The notes under the pieces were generated by a model, which saw nothing but the letters and a program-made list of their open reading frames with translations, searched no databases and had not been told where the DNA came from. Source: CAUZWH01 sp965224275 (lineage in GTDB: Bacteria > Pseudomonadota > Alphaproteobacteria > SHVV01). From it: a stretch of 64,000 nucleotides of DNA. Both the position numbers and the translations under genes were made by a program. Positions 25,610-34,769 of the stretch are shown piece by piece (within the stretch, counting starts at the first letter, position 1; each line of letters starts with the position of its first letter). The DNA is taken from NCBI GenBank assembly GCA_965224275.1, contig CBDCYR010000012.1, positions 248,001-312,000 of the forward strand, read 5' to 3'.

Positions 25610-27526
25610 ATGTGCGGCATAGCTGGCATCCTAAATCTTCGTCGTCAGCCAATCGCTAACTTGGGCCGCCAGTTGTCGGTGATGGGGGATCTGATCGATC
25701 ATCGTGGCCCGGATCACGCTGATCAATGGCAGGGTACCGGCGCCGATGTTGGGTTTGCCCATCGTCGCCTCAGCATCATCGATCTCACGGCGGCCGCGAA
25801 CCAGCCGATGCGGGGCGCCAACGGCACCGTCATCGTCCACAACGGCGAAGTTTACAATTACCTCGAGCTGCAAGCGGCGCTCGGCGCGCGCTGGCCGTTT
25901 ACAAGCCAGTCCGACACCGAGGCGATCCTGGCCGCCTATGATCGTTATGGCGCCGATTGTGTCGACCACTTGCGCGGCATGTTCGCGTTCGCAATCTGGG
26001 ATGGCGAGCGCTTGTTTTGTGCCCGCGATCGCTTCGGCATCAAACCGTTCTACTACGCGGTCGTCGGCGACCTGTTCGTATTCGCCTCCGAAGTCAAAGC
26101 CCTGATGCCGTTTTTGCCGACCATCGAAACCGACGCCGACGCCTTCGCCGAATATGTCACGTTCCAGTATTCGCTGGGTGAGGCGACCCTGTTCGCAGGC
26201 GTTAAACGCCTGCTGCCGGGTCACACGTTAACCGTCGAAAACGGCGCCGTGACGACGCGTCGCTATTGGGACGTGGTCTACGAAATCGACTACGACCATC
26301 CGGCCGATTATTTCAAGGAGCGACTGCGCGAATTGCTCGACGATTCGATCGCCATGCACTTGCGCAGCGATGTGCCGGTCGGCGCTTATCTGAGTGGCGG
26401 TGTCGACTCCAGCCTGGTTTCCGCCTTGGCGTCGCGCCACGATCCCGGCAACAACAAAGCATTCCACGGAATGTTTTCGGCCTTCCCCGATTACGACGAA
26501 AGTTTCTACGCCGACGCTGCGGCGAGTGCCGCCGGCAAGCAGATGTTCGCGGTTGACATTACGGCCAACGATTTCATCAACCAGATCGAGCGCGTCGCCT
26601 ACCACCTCGACTACCCGGTGGCCGGACCGGGGTCGTTTCCGCAATACATGGTGTCACAACTCGCCAGCGAGCACGTCAAGGTGGTGCTCGGCGGCCAGGG
26701 CGGCGACGAGATTTTCGGCGGTTACGCGCGCTACCTGCTGGCCTATTTCGAGCAGTGCATCCGGGCCGCGATTGAAGGAACCTATACGGACGGAAATTTT
26801 GTCGTCACCGCCGAATCGATCATTCCCAATCTCGGCGTGTTGCAGGAATACAAGCCCCTGATGCGCCAGTTTTGGCGTGAAGGGCTGTTCGGCGCCCTGG
26901 ACGAGCGATATTTCCGCCTGATCGATCGCAGCACCGATATGGGCGATGAAATCGACCACGCCGCGCTTGATTTCGAGCGCGTGCGCGAGGCCTATTCGGC
27001 GATTTTCAACGATGTTCGCAACGTCCGCCATGAGAGCTACTTCGACAGCATGACGCACTTTGATTTCAAGTGTCTGCTGCCGGCCCTGCTACATGTCGAG
27101 GATCGCATGAGTATGGCCCACGGACTGGAATCGCGGGTTCCCTTCCTCGACCATCCGCTGATTGAGTTCCTGGCAACCGTGCCGGCCAACGTGAAATTCG
27201 AGGGCGGCCAGTTAAAGCACCTGCTCAAGCAGGCCTATCAAGACGAAATCCCGACCGAAATTCTCAACCGCCGAGATAAGATGGGCTTCCCGGTACCGCT
27301 TAATGAGTGGATCGGGGGCGAACTAGGCGATTTCGTCAACGATATCTTTGGCTCCCAGGCAGCCCGCAGCCGACCCTTCATCAACGCACAAGCGATTCGT
27401 ACGACGTCGGGCCGGGTCGAGAAATTCAGCCGCAAGCTGTGGGGCCTGATCAGTCTCGAATTGTGGCATCGCGCCTACCACGATCAGGCGCACCGCTTCA
27501 CGGCGATGCTCGACGAAGCCGCCTAA
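25610..27526 (+). CDS. asnB: Asparagine synthase (glutamine-hydrolysing) family
   Basis: 638 residues. The N-terminal class II glutaminase starts MCGIAGI, so Cys2 is the nucleophile after removal of Met. The synthetase domain has the ATP pyrophosphatase loop GAYLSGGVDSSLVSAL near 260. RFGIKPFYY and EDRMSMAHGLESRVPFLDHPL are conserved. In polysaccharide loci AsnB paralogues often amidate uronic acids or other sugar acids, which would fit the ManNAc3NAcA-type pathway suggested here; asparagine synthesis is the alternative. Confidence 0.92.
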   Translation: MCGIAGILNLRRQPIANLGRQLSVMGDLIDHRGPDHADQWQGTGADVGFAHRRLSIIDLTAAANQPMRGANGTVIVHNGEVYNYLELQAALGARWPFTSQSDTEAILAAYDRYGADCVDHLRGMFAFAIWDGERLFCARDRFGIKPFYYAVVGDLFVFASEVKALMPFLPTIETDADAFAEYVTFQYSLGEATLFAGVKRLLPGHTLTVENGAVTTRRYWDVVYEIDYDHPADYFKERLRELLDDSIAMHLRSDVPVGAYLSGGVDSSLVSALASRHDPGNNKAFHGMFSAFPDYDESFYADAAASAAGKQMFAVDITANDFINQIERVAYHLDYPVAGPGSFPQYMVSQLASEHVKVVLGGQGGDEIFGGYARYLLAYFEQCIRAAIEGTYTDGNFVVTAESIIPNLGVLQEYKPLMRQFWREGLFGALDERYFRLIDRSTDMGDEIDHAALDFERVREAYSAIFNDVRNVRHESYFDSMTHFDFKCLLPALLHVEDRMSMAHGLESRVPFLDHPLIEFLATVPANVKFEGGQLKHLLKQAYQDEIPTEILNRRDKMGFPVPLNEWIGGELGDFVNDIFGSQAARSRPFINAQAIRTTSGRVEKFSRKLWGLISLELWHRAYHDQAHRFTAMLDEAA

Positions 27527-27547
27527 CCCCGCTTTTTGAGGTCCTTC

Positions 27548-28483
27548 ATGAGAGTATTAATCACTGGTGGCGCCGGATTTATCGGTTCAACCCTGGCCGA
27601 CCGCCTGCTCGAGCGCGGCGATGCTGTTCTCGCCATCGATACCTATGAAACCGGCCGCCGCGATAACCTGGTGCCGCGCGAGGGGCTGACTTTCGTCGAA
27701 GGCGATATTGCCGATCTGAGCCTGATGAACGGTTTGTGCGAGGATTTCAAACCAGACCTCATCGCCCACACCGCCGCGTCATACAAGGATCCGGAGAATT
27801 GGGTCGGCGACGCCCACACCAATGCGGTGGGCTCGGCCGTTGTCGCCCAGGTCGCGAAAACCCACAGTGTTCAACGCATCATCTATTTTCAAACCGCGCT
27901 GTGCTACGGGCTGCAACCGCTCGAGCAACCGATCACGCTTGACCATCTGATCCGGCCCGACTCAAGCAGCTACGCGATTAGCAAAACCGCCGGCGAGCAA
28001 TACATTGCGCACTCCGGAATCGATTACATCTCATTTCGGCTGGCCAATGCCTACGGACCGAGAAATCTAAGCGGGCCACTGCCGACATTTTTCCATCGGC
28101 TGACCAATGGCAAAGAATGTTTTGTCATGGACACACGCCGGGACTTTATTTTTGTCGACGATCTCATCGACTGCGTGATGGGTGCGGTCGAGGGCAAGGG
28201 CCATGGCCACTATCACATTTCGTCGGGTTCGGATTTCGCGATTAAGGAATTGTACGACGCGGTTACCGAAGCGTTGCGGCTTAATGAAGCACCCGAGGTC
28301 GAAGTTCGCGAACGCCACCCCGATGATGCACCAACGATCCTGCTCGACCCGTCGCGGACGATGACCGACTTTGCCTGGCAGACCTCCACCAAACTCGTCG
28401 ACGGCGTCGCCCTCGCCGTGCGCTATTATCAAGAGTTCGGTATCGAGGAAACCTACACCCACCTGCGGCCGTCTGAGAGTTAG
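27548..28483 (+). CDS. NAD-dependent nucleotide-sugar epimerase/dehydratase (SDR)
   Basis: 311 residues, extended SDR. GGAGFIGS at the N-terminus binds NAD; the catalytic Tyr-Lys pair is in SSYAISKTAGEQ near 145. RDFIFVDDLIDCVMGA is the usual epimerase segment. ATG 27548 has GAGG upstream; a longer TTG start is less likely. It forms a tight run with the asnB gene before and a second SDR after, so all belong to one sugar-modification operon. Exact sugar unknown. Confidence 0.87.
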   Translation: MRVLITGGAGFIGSTLADRLLERGDAVLAIDTYETGRRDNLVPREGLTFVEGDIADLSLMNGLCEDFKPDLIAHTAASYKDPENWVGDAHTNAVGSAVVAQVAKTHSVQRIIYFQTALCYGLQPLEQPITLDHLIRPDSSSYAISKTAGEQYIAHSGIDYISFRLANAYGPRNLSGPLPTFFHRLTNGKECFVMDTRRDFIFVDDLIDCVMGAVEGKGHGHYHISSGSDFAIKELYDAVTEALRLNEAPEVEVRERHPDDAPTILLDPSRTMTDFAWQTSTKLVDGVALAVRYYQEFGIEETYTHLRPSES

Positions 28484-28513
28484 GCGTCTGATCGGCGCGC
28501 ACGCCAAACCGAG

Positions 28514-29578
28514 ATGCAATCCACCCTCAACGCAGCATTCGCCGACTCTCGTATTCTCGTGGTGGGCGGCGCCGGCTTCGTCGGCAGCAACCTGGTGCAC
28601 CGCCTTGCTACCACCGACGCCGCTGGCGTAACGATCATCGACAATCTGCTGTCGGCCGAACGCGGTAACGTGCCGGGTGATGCGCGGGTGGCGTTGATCG
28701 AGGCGTCGATCACCGATGATGACGTTCTCGGCAATCTCGACGATCGCTTCGACCATGTGTTTCATCTGGCGACGTTTCACGGCAATCAGAACTCGCTCGC
28801 CGATCCGCTCGCCGATCATCAGAACAACACGCTGACCACCCTGAAGCTGTTTGAGCGGTTATGCCGTTTCAAGCGACTCAAGTCGGTCGTCTATGCGTCG
28901 GCGGGATGCACGGTGGCCGAGAAAACGTTCGATCAAGCGGCGGCGACCTCCGAAGACGCGCCGGTGTCTCTGTGGCACGACAGTCCCTACCAAATTTCCA
29001 AGCTCATCGGCGAGTTCTACGCCAACTACTACCATGCGCGGCACGCGCTGCCGGTGGTCAAAGCACGGTTCCAAAACGTCTACGGCCCACGCGAGATCCT
29101 GGGCGCTGGCGCGTGGCGCGGTACCACGGCGACGGTTTGGCGAAACGTTACGCCGGTGTTTGTTTATCGAGCCCTCAAAGGCCTACCACTCGTCGTCGAC
29201 AATGGTGGCCAGATAACCCGCGACTTCATCTACGTCGACGATATCGTCGAGGGCCTGTTGCGCTGCGCAACCGATGGAACCGCGGGCGAGGTCTACAATC
29301 TGGCCTCAGGTGCCGAAACATCGATTCTTGAGCTCGCCGAATCGATCAACCGCAAGACCGGCAACGCGGCCGGCGTCGATCTCGGGCCGCCGCGGGACTG
29401 GGACCGATCTGGCCGTCGCTATGGCGACCCCGAGAAAGCCACGCGTATGCTGGGCTTCTCATGCGCGATGGATCTTGATGCAGGTCTCGATCGCACCATC
29501 GATTGGACTCGCGACAATCTCGCTCTGATCGATTCCTGTATCGATCGCCATCGCGATCGACTGACCGAGGTGGCGTAA
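28514..29578 (+). CDS. NAD-dependent nucleotide-sugar epimerase, second SDR
   Basis: 354 residues. GGAGFVGSNLVHRL binds the cofactor; SPYQISKLIGEFYANYY carries the Tyr and Lys. FQNVYGPREILGAGAWRG and RDFIYVDDIVEGLLRCA are typical of UDP-sugar 4-epimerases and dehydratases. It follows the first SDR by 30 bases and precedes the 2-epimerase by 9. The two SDRs are only distantly related, so they probably act on different sugars or steps. Confidence 0.87.
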   Translation: MQSTLNAAFADSRILVVGGAGFVGSNLVHRLATTDAAGVTIIDNLLSAERGNVPGDARVALIEASITDDDVLGNLDDRFDHVFHLATFHGNQNSLADPLADHQNNTLTTLKLFERLCRFKRLKSVVYASAGCTVAEKTFDQAAATSEDAPVSLWHDSPYQISKLIGEFYANYYHARHALPVVKARFQNVYGPREILGAGAWRGTTATVWRNVTPVFVYRALKGLPLVVDNGGQITRDFIYVDDIVEGLLRCATDGTAGEVYNLASGAETSILELAESINRKTGNAAGVDLGPPRDWDRSGRRYGDPEKATRMLGFSCAMDLDAGLDRTIDWTRDNLALIDSCIDRHRDRLTEVA

Positions 29579-29587
29579 CCCCAGGAG

Positions 29588-30682
29588 ATGGCCAGATCGA
29601 TCGTTCACGTCGTCGGCGCGCGCCCACAATTTGTGAAGGTTGCGGTCGTATTGCGGGCATTCCAGGGCGCGACGGCGGTTGCCAATCGGCTCGTCCACAC
29701 CGGTCAACACTACGACGACAATATGTCGCAGGTGTTTTTCGATGAACTCGGCATCGGTGAACCCGAAGAGAATCTTGGCATTGCCGCGGCCGGGCAGGGC
29801 GCCATGACCGGGCGTATGTTGGAGGCGTTGGAAGGTAGCCTGCAAAGAACGACGCCGGATCTGGTGGTGGTGTATGGCGACACCAACTCAACCCTGGCCG
29901 GCGCGTTGGCCGCCGCCAAGTTGCAGATCCCGGTGGCTCACGTCGAAGCGGGCCTGCGCTCCTTTAATAGGCGGATGCCCGAGGAGATTAATCGCGTGGT
30001 CACCGACCACGTGTCCGACGTGCTGCTGGTTCCGACCAAAACGGCCATCGAGAACCTCGAAAACGAGGGCTGCGCGCCGGACCAAATCCATCTTGTCGGC
30101 GACGTGATGTACGACTCGACGATCTATTTCCGCAACACGTCCGCACCGACGACGCTAGCCGGGCTTGGTCTCGACAGAAAAATGTTTGCCTTGGCAACAA
30201 TTCACCGCGCAGAGAACACCGATGACGCGACCCGTTTGCGTGCGATCGTTGACGGACTGGCAGCGTTCTCAGACACATGCCCCGTCGTCTTTCCGGTGCA
30301 TCCGCGGACTGCGGCCGCTCTCAAGGAGCTTGGCTGGGCTGCGGATCGTCGCGCCAGGTTCCACCTCGTCGAGCCCGTCGGATATCTCGAAATGATCGCC
30401 CTCGAGCGAGCGGCGGCACTTGTCATCACCGATTCCGGCGGCGTCCAGAAGGAAGCGTTCTTTGCGGCAACACCGTGCGTAACGTTGCGGGATGAAACGG
30501 AATGGGTTGAGTTGGTCGAAATTGGCGCCAACCGACTCCTGCCGCCGACCGATCCGAAATTGATCGCGCAAGGTTTGCAGAAAGCCCTGAACAGCGCACC
30601 TGATCCCTGGCCCGAAACCGATCTTTACGGCGGCGGACAGGCCGGATCCCGAATCGCGAAAATCCTGTGTCCCGACCTTTAG
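29588..30682 (+). CDS. wecB: UDP-N-acetylglucosamine 2-epimerase (WecB/WbpI type)
   Basis: 364 residues of the non-hydrolysing 2-epimerase family. GARPQFVKVA, VHTGQHYDDNMSQVFF, YGDTNSTLAGALAA, HVEAGLRSFNRRMPEE and TDSGGVQKEAFF are diagnostic. WecB makes UDP-ManNAc; WbpI makes UDP-ManNAc3NAcA from the gluco form. The nearby WbpE- and WbpD-like genes favour the WbpI role, but sequence alone does not decide. Confidence 0.88.
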   Translation: MARSIVHVVGARPQFVKVAVVLRAFQGATAVANRLVHTGQHYDDNMSQVFFDELGIGEPEENLGIAAAGQGAMTGRMLEALEGSLQRTTPDLVVVYGDTNSTLAGALAAAKLQIPVAHVEAGLRSFNRRMPEEINRVVTDHVSDVLLVPTKTAIENLENEGCAPDQIHLVGDVMYDSTIYFRNTSAPTTLAGLGLDRKMFALATIHRAENTDDATRLRAIVDGLAAFSDTCPVVFPVHPRTAAALKELGWAADRRARFHLVEPVGYLEMIALERAAALVITDSGGVQKEAFFAATPCVTLRDETEWVELVEIGANRLLPPTDPKLIAQGLQKALNSAPDPWPETDLYGGGQAGSRIAKILCPDL

Positions 30683-31087
30683 TGCTGCCCTGGCAAGTAT
30701 AGTCTGCCTGCGACCGATTTTGTCGCGGGGGGTGGTGCGCCACGAAATGTTGATGAACGAAGCGCTTGATTTTGGCGAGATCTACGATCGTTTCTTCCGC
30801 GACCGGCCGCGCGCATCGGTCTACGCGAAAGCGATCTCGTCGTGCCATTTCGATGCCATCGGAACCCACACGTGTCAGATCCTGCTCGACGGTCGCTACA
30901 ACGATATCCTGCAGCCGGGCGAACACTACCTATCCCTGGCGCAAGATTTCGGTAATTTGACACGGTTATGGACGAGTTCAATGACCCAAAGCGGTGGGCG
31001 GCGATAACCAAAGCGGCCCATGAACTGGCGATGGAAGCGCACACCCATCGCCATCGCGTCGCGGCGATCCATGCCCTGATCAGCTAG
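30683..31087 (+). pseudogene. Relic of a glycosyltransferase gene (C-terminal third)
   Basis: Starting just after the 2-epimerase stop, the frame reads LRPILSRGVVRHEMLMNEAL and continues to LAQDFGNL, matching the C-terminal third of the intact protein at 33449 (FLRGGLLRHEMLINEEL to LKSDFSNI). A one-base slip near 30960 then allows DTVMDEFNDPKRW and ending in AAIHALIS, matching the homologue to its end. The 5' two-thirds is absent. Its TAG overlaps the TAG of the convergent aminotransferase. Confidence 0.75.
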
Positions 31088-32238
31088 AAAGCCTTCGCGA
31101 GATCGCGAACACACTGGATGACCCGATCTTGCGCTGCGTCATCGAGATAAGGATGCATCGGCAGGCTCAATACCTGGGCTGCCAATCTCTCGCTCGTCGC
31201 CAATCCGGTGGGAGCGCTGGGGTGATGGCGGTAGGCGGGTTGGAGATGCAGCGGCGTCGGATAGTAGACCCGGGTCGGTATATCAATATCCGAAAGGCCG
31301 GTTCTCAACCGATCACGATGCGGCGTCACGATCGTATAAAGCGCCCAAGCGGACGCGTTGTCGCCAACCATCTGTGGGGTTTGCACGCAATCGCCGAGTC
31401 CGCTGTCGTAGTTGCTCGCGATACGCTGACGGGCTGCAATCTCGTCGTCAAAAATCGTCATCTTGGCAAGCAGAATGGCCGCTTGAATGGTGTCGAGTCG
31501 GCTGTTAATGCCGACCCGCGCGTTGTCGTATTTGTCGGTTCCTGCGCCATGTACGCGCGCTGATCGCAGGCGCGCAGCGAAATCCGCGTCGTCGGTGAAC
31601 AGCGCACCGCCATCGCCAAAAGCGCCGAGAGGCTTGGACGGAAAAAAGCTGGTTGCCGTTACCCGCGCCAACTTACCCACTCGTTGATTGCCTTGCTGGG
31701 CGCCGAAACTCTGGGCGGCGTCAGCGATGACCTGGAGGTCGGCTGCATCGGCGATCGCTGCAATGGCGGCGTAGTCAGCGGGCTGACCAAACAGGTCGAC
31801 CGGGATAATCGCCCGCGGTATCAAACCAAGTTCGCGCGCGCGAGCGATCGCGGCTTCCAGGCTCGCCAGGTCGATCAGGTGCGTTGCCTCATCGACGTCG
31901 ACGAAGACCGGGGTGGCACCGGTCAAGACCACCACCTCGGCGGTCGCAACGAACGTGAACGATGGCACAAATACCGCGTCGCCCGGACCGATCCCTTCGG
32001 TCAGAAGCGGCAACAACAATGCATCGGTACCGCTGGCGCAGCCGACACACTCGGCGACGCCGCAATACTCGGCGAGTTGGCTTTCCAACTCGCGGACTTC
32101 GGGCCCAAGAATGTATTGACCGTGGTCGACCACAGCAGCGATTGCTGCATCGATCTTGCTGCGCAATCGATCGCGCTGCGTGCCGAGATCCATGAATGCG
32201 ACCGGGGCAAGACTGTCCGAGAGGGTGGTGGTGGTCAC
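31084..32238 (-). CDS. DegT/DnrJ/EryC1/StrS sugar aminotransferase (WbpE-like)
   Basis: 384 residues, PLP-dependent. FMDLGTQRDRLRSKIDAAIA at the start, CASGTDALLLPLL, IADAAQSFGAQ (Asp contacting PLP) and TSFFPSKPLGAFGDGGALF (Schiff-base Lys) are family signatures. It aminates a keto-sugar, most likely UDP-3-keto-GlcNAcA as in WbpE. The GTG at 32238 overlaps the TGA of the upstream acetyltransferase, giving translational coupling. Confidence 0.88.
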   Translation of the reverse strand: MTTTTLSDSLAPVAFMDLGTQRDRLRSKIDAAIAAVVDHGQYILGPEVRELESQLAEYCGVAECVGCASGTDALLLPLLTEGIGPGDAVFVPSFTFVATAEVVVLTGATPVFVDVDEATHLIDLASLEAAIARARELGLIPRAIIPVDLFGQPADYAAIAAIADAADLQVIADAAQSFGAQQGNQRVGKLARVTATSFFPSKPLGAFGDGGALFTDDADFAARLRSARVHGAGTDKYDNARVGINSRLDTIQAAILLAKMTIFDDEIAARQRIASNYDSGLGDCVQTPQMVGDNASAWALYTIVTPHRDRLRTGLSDIDIPTRVYYPTPLHLQPAYRHHPSAPTGLATSERLAAQVLSLPMHPYLDDAAQDRVIQCVRDLAKAF

Positions 32239-32837
32239 GTGTCCAGTCCTTCGCTCACTTCTTGGAGTTCGTCGGGCGCCACTTCGGCGTAGCGCTGGCC
32301 GGTTCTCGGGCAGGTTAGATCGGGCCCCAAGCGCTCGCCCGCATGGCTCATCCAGCCGATCCGCCGAGCTGGCATGCCGGCGGTCAGCGCAAACGGCGGA
32401 ACGTCGCGGGTTACCACGGCACCGGCCGCGACGAAGGCGTAGGCACCGAGCTCGACGCCGCACACGATGGTGGCGTTGGCGCCAATGGTTACCCCGCGCC
32501 GCACATGCGTGGCGCGAAACTCGTCTTTGCGTTCGACCTCGGCACGCGGGTTGTTAACGTTGGTGAAAACGCAGCTGGGTCCGCAGAACACGCCATCTTC
32601 GAGCTCGACGCCGGTATAGAGACTCACATTGTTCTGGATCTTGCAGTGATTGCCGATGATAACGTCTTGGCCAACCATGACATTTTGGCCCAAGACGCAA
32701 TTCTCACCGATCACGGCGCCGGCCAGCACGTGGCTGAAGTGCCATATCTTTGTGCCCGCGCCAATTTGGCAGGGTTGATCGACGCAAGCGCTTTCGTGCA
32801 CGAATACGCCTGTTGGATCCGGCGGTGATGCGGTCAT
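32235..32837 (-). CDS. Hexapeptide N-acetyltransferase (WbpD-like)
   Basis: 200 residues with a left-handed beta-helix of repeats such as IGENCVLGQNVMVGQDV. VFTNVNNPRAEVERKDEF and GANATIVCGVELGAYAFVAAGAVV are characteristic of UDP-2-acetamido-3-amino-glucuronate N-acetyltransferases. It acetylates the amino group added by the neighbouring aminotransferase using acetyl-CoA. Overlap with that gene confirms a shared transcript. The two 6-dehydrogenase genes of the pathway (WbpA, WbpB types) are not in the window. Confidence 0.87.
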   Translation of the reverse strand: MTASPPDPTGVFVHESACVDQPCQIGAGTKIWHFSHVLAGAVIGENCVLGQNVMVGQDVIIGNHCKIQNNVSLYTGVELEDGVFCGPSCVFTNVNNPRAEVERKDEFRATHVRRGVTIGANATIVCGVELGAYAFVAAGAVVTRDVPPFALTAGMPARRIGWMSHAGERLGPDLTCPRTGQRYAEVAPDELQEVSEGLDT

Positions 32838-32911
32838 TTCCGGCTATGCCCCATGACATCTTTATGCCGGTCGTGGCGCGCGAGGGCAAGCAGACTGGCG
32901 CCCAAAGAAAA

Positions 32912-32933
32912 GGCCCATTCCGAGGAATGGGCC
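32912..32933 (-). terminator. Strong minus-strand intrinsic terminator
   Basis: GGCCCATTCC and GGAATGGGCC form a perfect 10-bp stem with a tiny loop. On the minus strand it is followed by TTTTCTTT. The nearest minus-strand gene upstream ends at 33449, more than 500 bases away, so it may serve a short untranslated transcript. Confidence 0.7.
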
Positions 32934-33040
32934 AAGGTAAGTGCCCATAGGGCGGGGGTTGAACCCAAGTCACGATAGTGGCTGGGTCGCGCACGTAATG
33001 TGGCACGTTGGCACCGTTTCCGAGCCTCCCATTTCTTACA
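32912..33040 (-). ncRNA. Candidate small RNA, locus 1
   Basis: Directly upstream of the terminator, on the minus strand, the sequence GGTTCAACCCCCGCCC is followed by a short GCCC/GGGC hairpin. The same order (GGTTCAACCCCCGCCC, short hairpin, strong stem, T run) recurs at 58484-58640. No coding frame is credible. The GGTTCAA core and a loosely tRNA-like layout suggest a decayed tRNA or structured RNA. This is an inference from two copies. Confidence 0.3.
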
Positions 33041-33093
33041 GGGTGACGTCGATTGAAAGGGCGTTTTTTAGGCTCTGTGTAGCGCCACCGTGA

Positions 33094-33141
33094 GGCTCAT
33101 AAACCCGAAGGTCGTAGGTTTAAATCCTACCCTCACAACCA
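33094..33141 (+). pseudogene. 3' half of an initiator tRNA-Met-like sequence
   Basis: GGCTCATAAACCCGAAGGTC followed by GTAGGTTTAAATCCTAC and CCTCACAACCA corresponds to the anticodon loop (CAT), variable region, T arm and CCA end of initiator tRNA. The T stem pairs perfectly. An extra A in the anticodon region and no matching 5' acceptor or D arm show it is not functional. A terminator follows at once. Confidence 0.6.
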
Positions 33142-33144
33142 AGA

Positions 33145-33179
33145 AAACGCCCGTATATCCAGTAGGATAGCGGGCGTTT
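33145..33179. terminator. Hairpin after the tRNA-Met relic
   Basis: AAACGCCCG and CGGGCGTTT form a 9-bp outer stem; TATCC and GGATA form an inner stem. It ends in TTT on the plus strand and TTTTC on the minus strand, so it could act in both directions. Confidence 0.55.
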
Positions 33180-33448
33180 GTCGTTGATGTTTGAGAGCCT
33201 ATTAAAACGCGGTGCTACATCCGCGCTACGCTGGAGCTGAAATTCCAAGTTCGAAGATTGCTGTTGGCAGCCCGACTGCCACATTGGGACATGGAAACAT
33301 CGACTTCCGATCTGCGGGCTGACCTGATCTTTGGGTCGGAGATCCGAGGGTCCTTTCGATAACGAGGAAGTTAGAGAAAAAGCACGCGACGTCTCATCCC
33401 GTCGAACTCATCGCCTACATCAATGTAACGCGATACGCATGGCGATAG
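33180..33448. other. Intergenic region without a supported gene
   Basis: No open frame with a ribosome binding site or recognisable family. No clear inverted repeat was seen. It separates the tRNA relic from the end of the glycosyltransferase gene. Confidence 0.4.
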
Positions 33449-34660
33449 TCACAAGAGCGCCCGAATATTATCCACCCGCACCCGGTGCGTGTGGCAATCC
33501 AGGACAAACGCCCGAGCGGTGCGGCTAATTTCACTACGTCTCGCCGGATCGCGGAATTCAGCAATCACTGCATTGATGTTGCTGAAGTCGGATTTGAGAG
33601 AAAGGTAGTGGGTGCCGGCGATGAGGATGTCGTTGTACCGACCCTCCATCAGTATCTGGCAAGTCTCGGTGCCAATGGCCTCGAAGTGGCGCGAGGATAC
33701 GCACTTCCCGTAAACTGGCGTGTTCGGCACCCAATCGCTATAGAACCGTTCGTAGATCTCAGCAAACGATAGTTCTTCGTTGATCAGCATTTCGTGCCTG
33801 AGCAAACCGCCGCGCAAGAACCTTCGCAAGAACACTTTTGCGGGTGCCGGTAGCATGTGGCCAACTCCGCGAAGCCTTGAACTATTGGAAATGACAACGC
33901 CGCCGCGCCGCCGCTCCTTCTCCATGACGTATGCGCGGATTGCCGTCATAGTCAGATCGTCACGTTCCAGGAATGCTCCGCCTGCTTCATTCGATACGGT
34001 TCCCTTGCACCTGTTGAGGAAGTTGCACCATGCTTCACGCGAAAAACGCTCCGACGTGCTTATGTCTACGCGAAGAGCAGGATCAAAAGAGCGCTCTGAA
34101 AACAATTCGAAAAGACGATTGCGATCGTTATCGCCGAGATAGGCAATGTAGCGAGCCGAGCGTGTGCCGATGTCGATTGGCCGGTCGGCGTCAGCAACCA
34201 GCGGCTTGAACACCAATGGATTGAGGGCATGCGGCACACCAATCACCTTCGCGGAAGGTACACCGGCGTACAGCCATTGGCCCGTTTCGATCAAGAGCTG
34301 TGTGGCAATGTAATCAGCCTTGATTTCGTTAAGAAACTTGATCCTTGCGGAGATCGGTGACCCTGGTGCATTAAGTTCGTTTCCAACGAAGCAAAGCAGC
34401 TTGCCGCGCCGCTTTGAGAATGTTTCCTTGAGCGGCTCGACATAAAGAAGCGTGTCGGCGTTAGTGGAATGCAACAGGACTATGAGGTCGTACCTGCCAA
34501 TGCCCCGGCGAATGATGGACCGATCGGCCCGCGAACGCACGTTAGCCGTTTCGACACGGAATCCGGGGTGTGTACGAAACGCGTCGAGCCAGTCGTCGTA
34601 GTACGAGAGCTGGTTCGTGTATTGTGCGAAGAGGACCAGCGTATTCGGCTTGTCCTTCAA
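33449..34660 (-). CDS. Probable glycosyltransferase (GT-B type)
   Basis: 403 residues with no membrane segment. The two-lobed pattern, with DLIVLLHSTNADTLLYV in the first half and RYIAYLGDNDRNRLFELF then a long helical C-terminus in the second, fits GT-B glycosyltransferases, and the location in a polysaccharide locus supports this; no catalytic motif is decisive. It starts at TTG 34660 because no ATG or GTG is in frame upstream before a stop. A truncated paralogue lies at 30683. Confidence 0.6.
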   Translation of the reverse strand: MKDKPNTLVLFAQYTNQLSYYDDWLDAFRTHPGFRVETANVRSRADRSIIRRGIGRYDLIVLLHSTNADTLLYVEPLKETFSKRRGKLLCFVGNELNAPGSPISARIKFLNEIKADYIATQLLIETGQWLYAGVPSAKVIGVPHALNPLVFKPLVADADRPIDIGTRSARYIAYLGDNDRNRLFELFSERSFDPALRVDISTSERFSREAWCNFLNRCKGTVSNEAGGAFLERDDLTMTAIRAYVMEKERRRGGVVISNSSRLRGVGHMLPAPAKVFLRRFLRGGLLRHEMLINEELSFAEIYERFYSDWVPNTPVYGKCVSSRHFEAIGTETCQILMEGRYNDILIAGTHYLSLKSDFSNINAVIAEFRDPARRSEISRTARAFVLDCHTHRVRVDNIRALL

Positions 34661-34769
34661 AGAAGGCCGCGCCTTAGTCGCATTTTCGTACGACCTGACC
34701 CTGATTGCAGGTACGGTCTAGAGCGTACACGGAGATCGCGGACATAAGCCAGCACTAGGAGGCAACCAA

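Noticed and set aside
33331..33528. 65-codon plus-strand frame
   Set aside because: No start signal or family, and it runs into the antisense of the glycosyltransferase.
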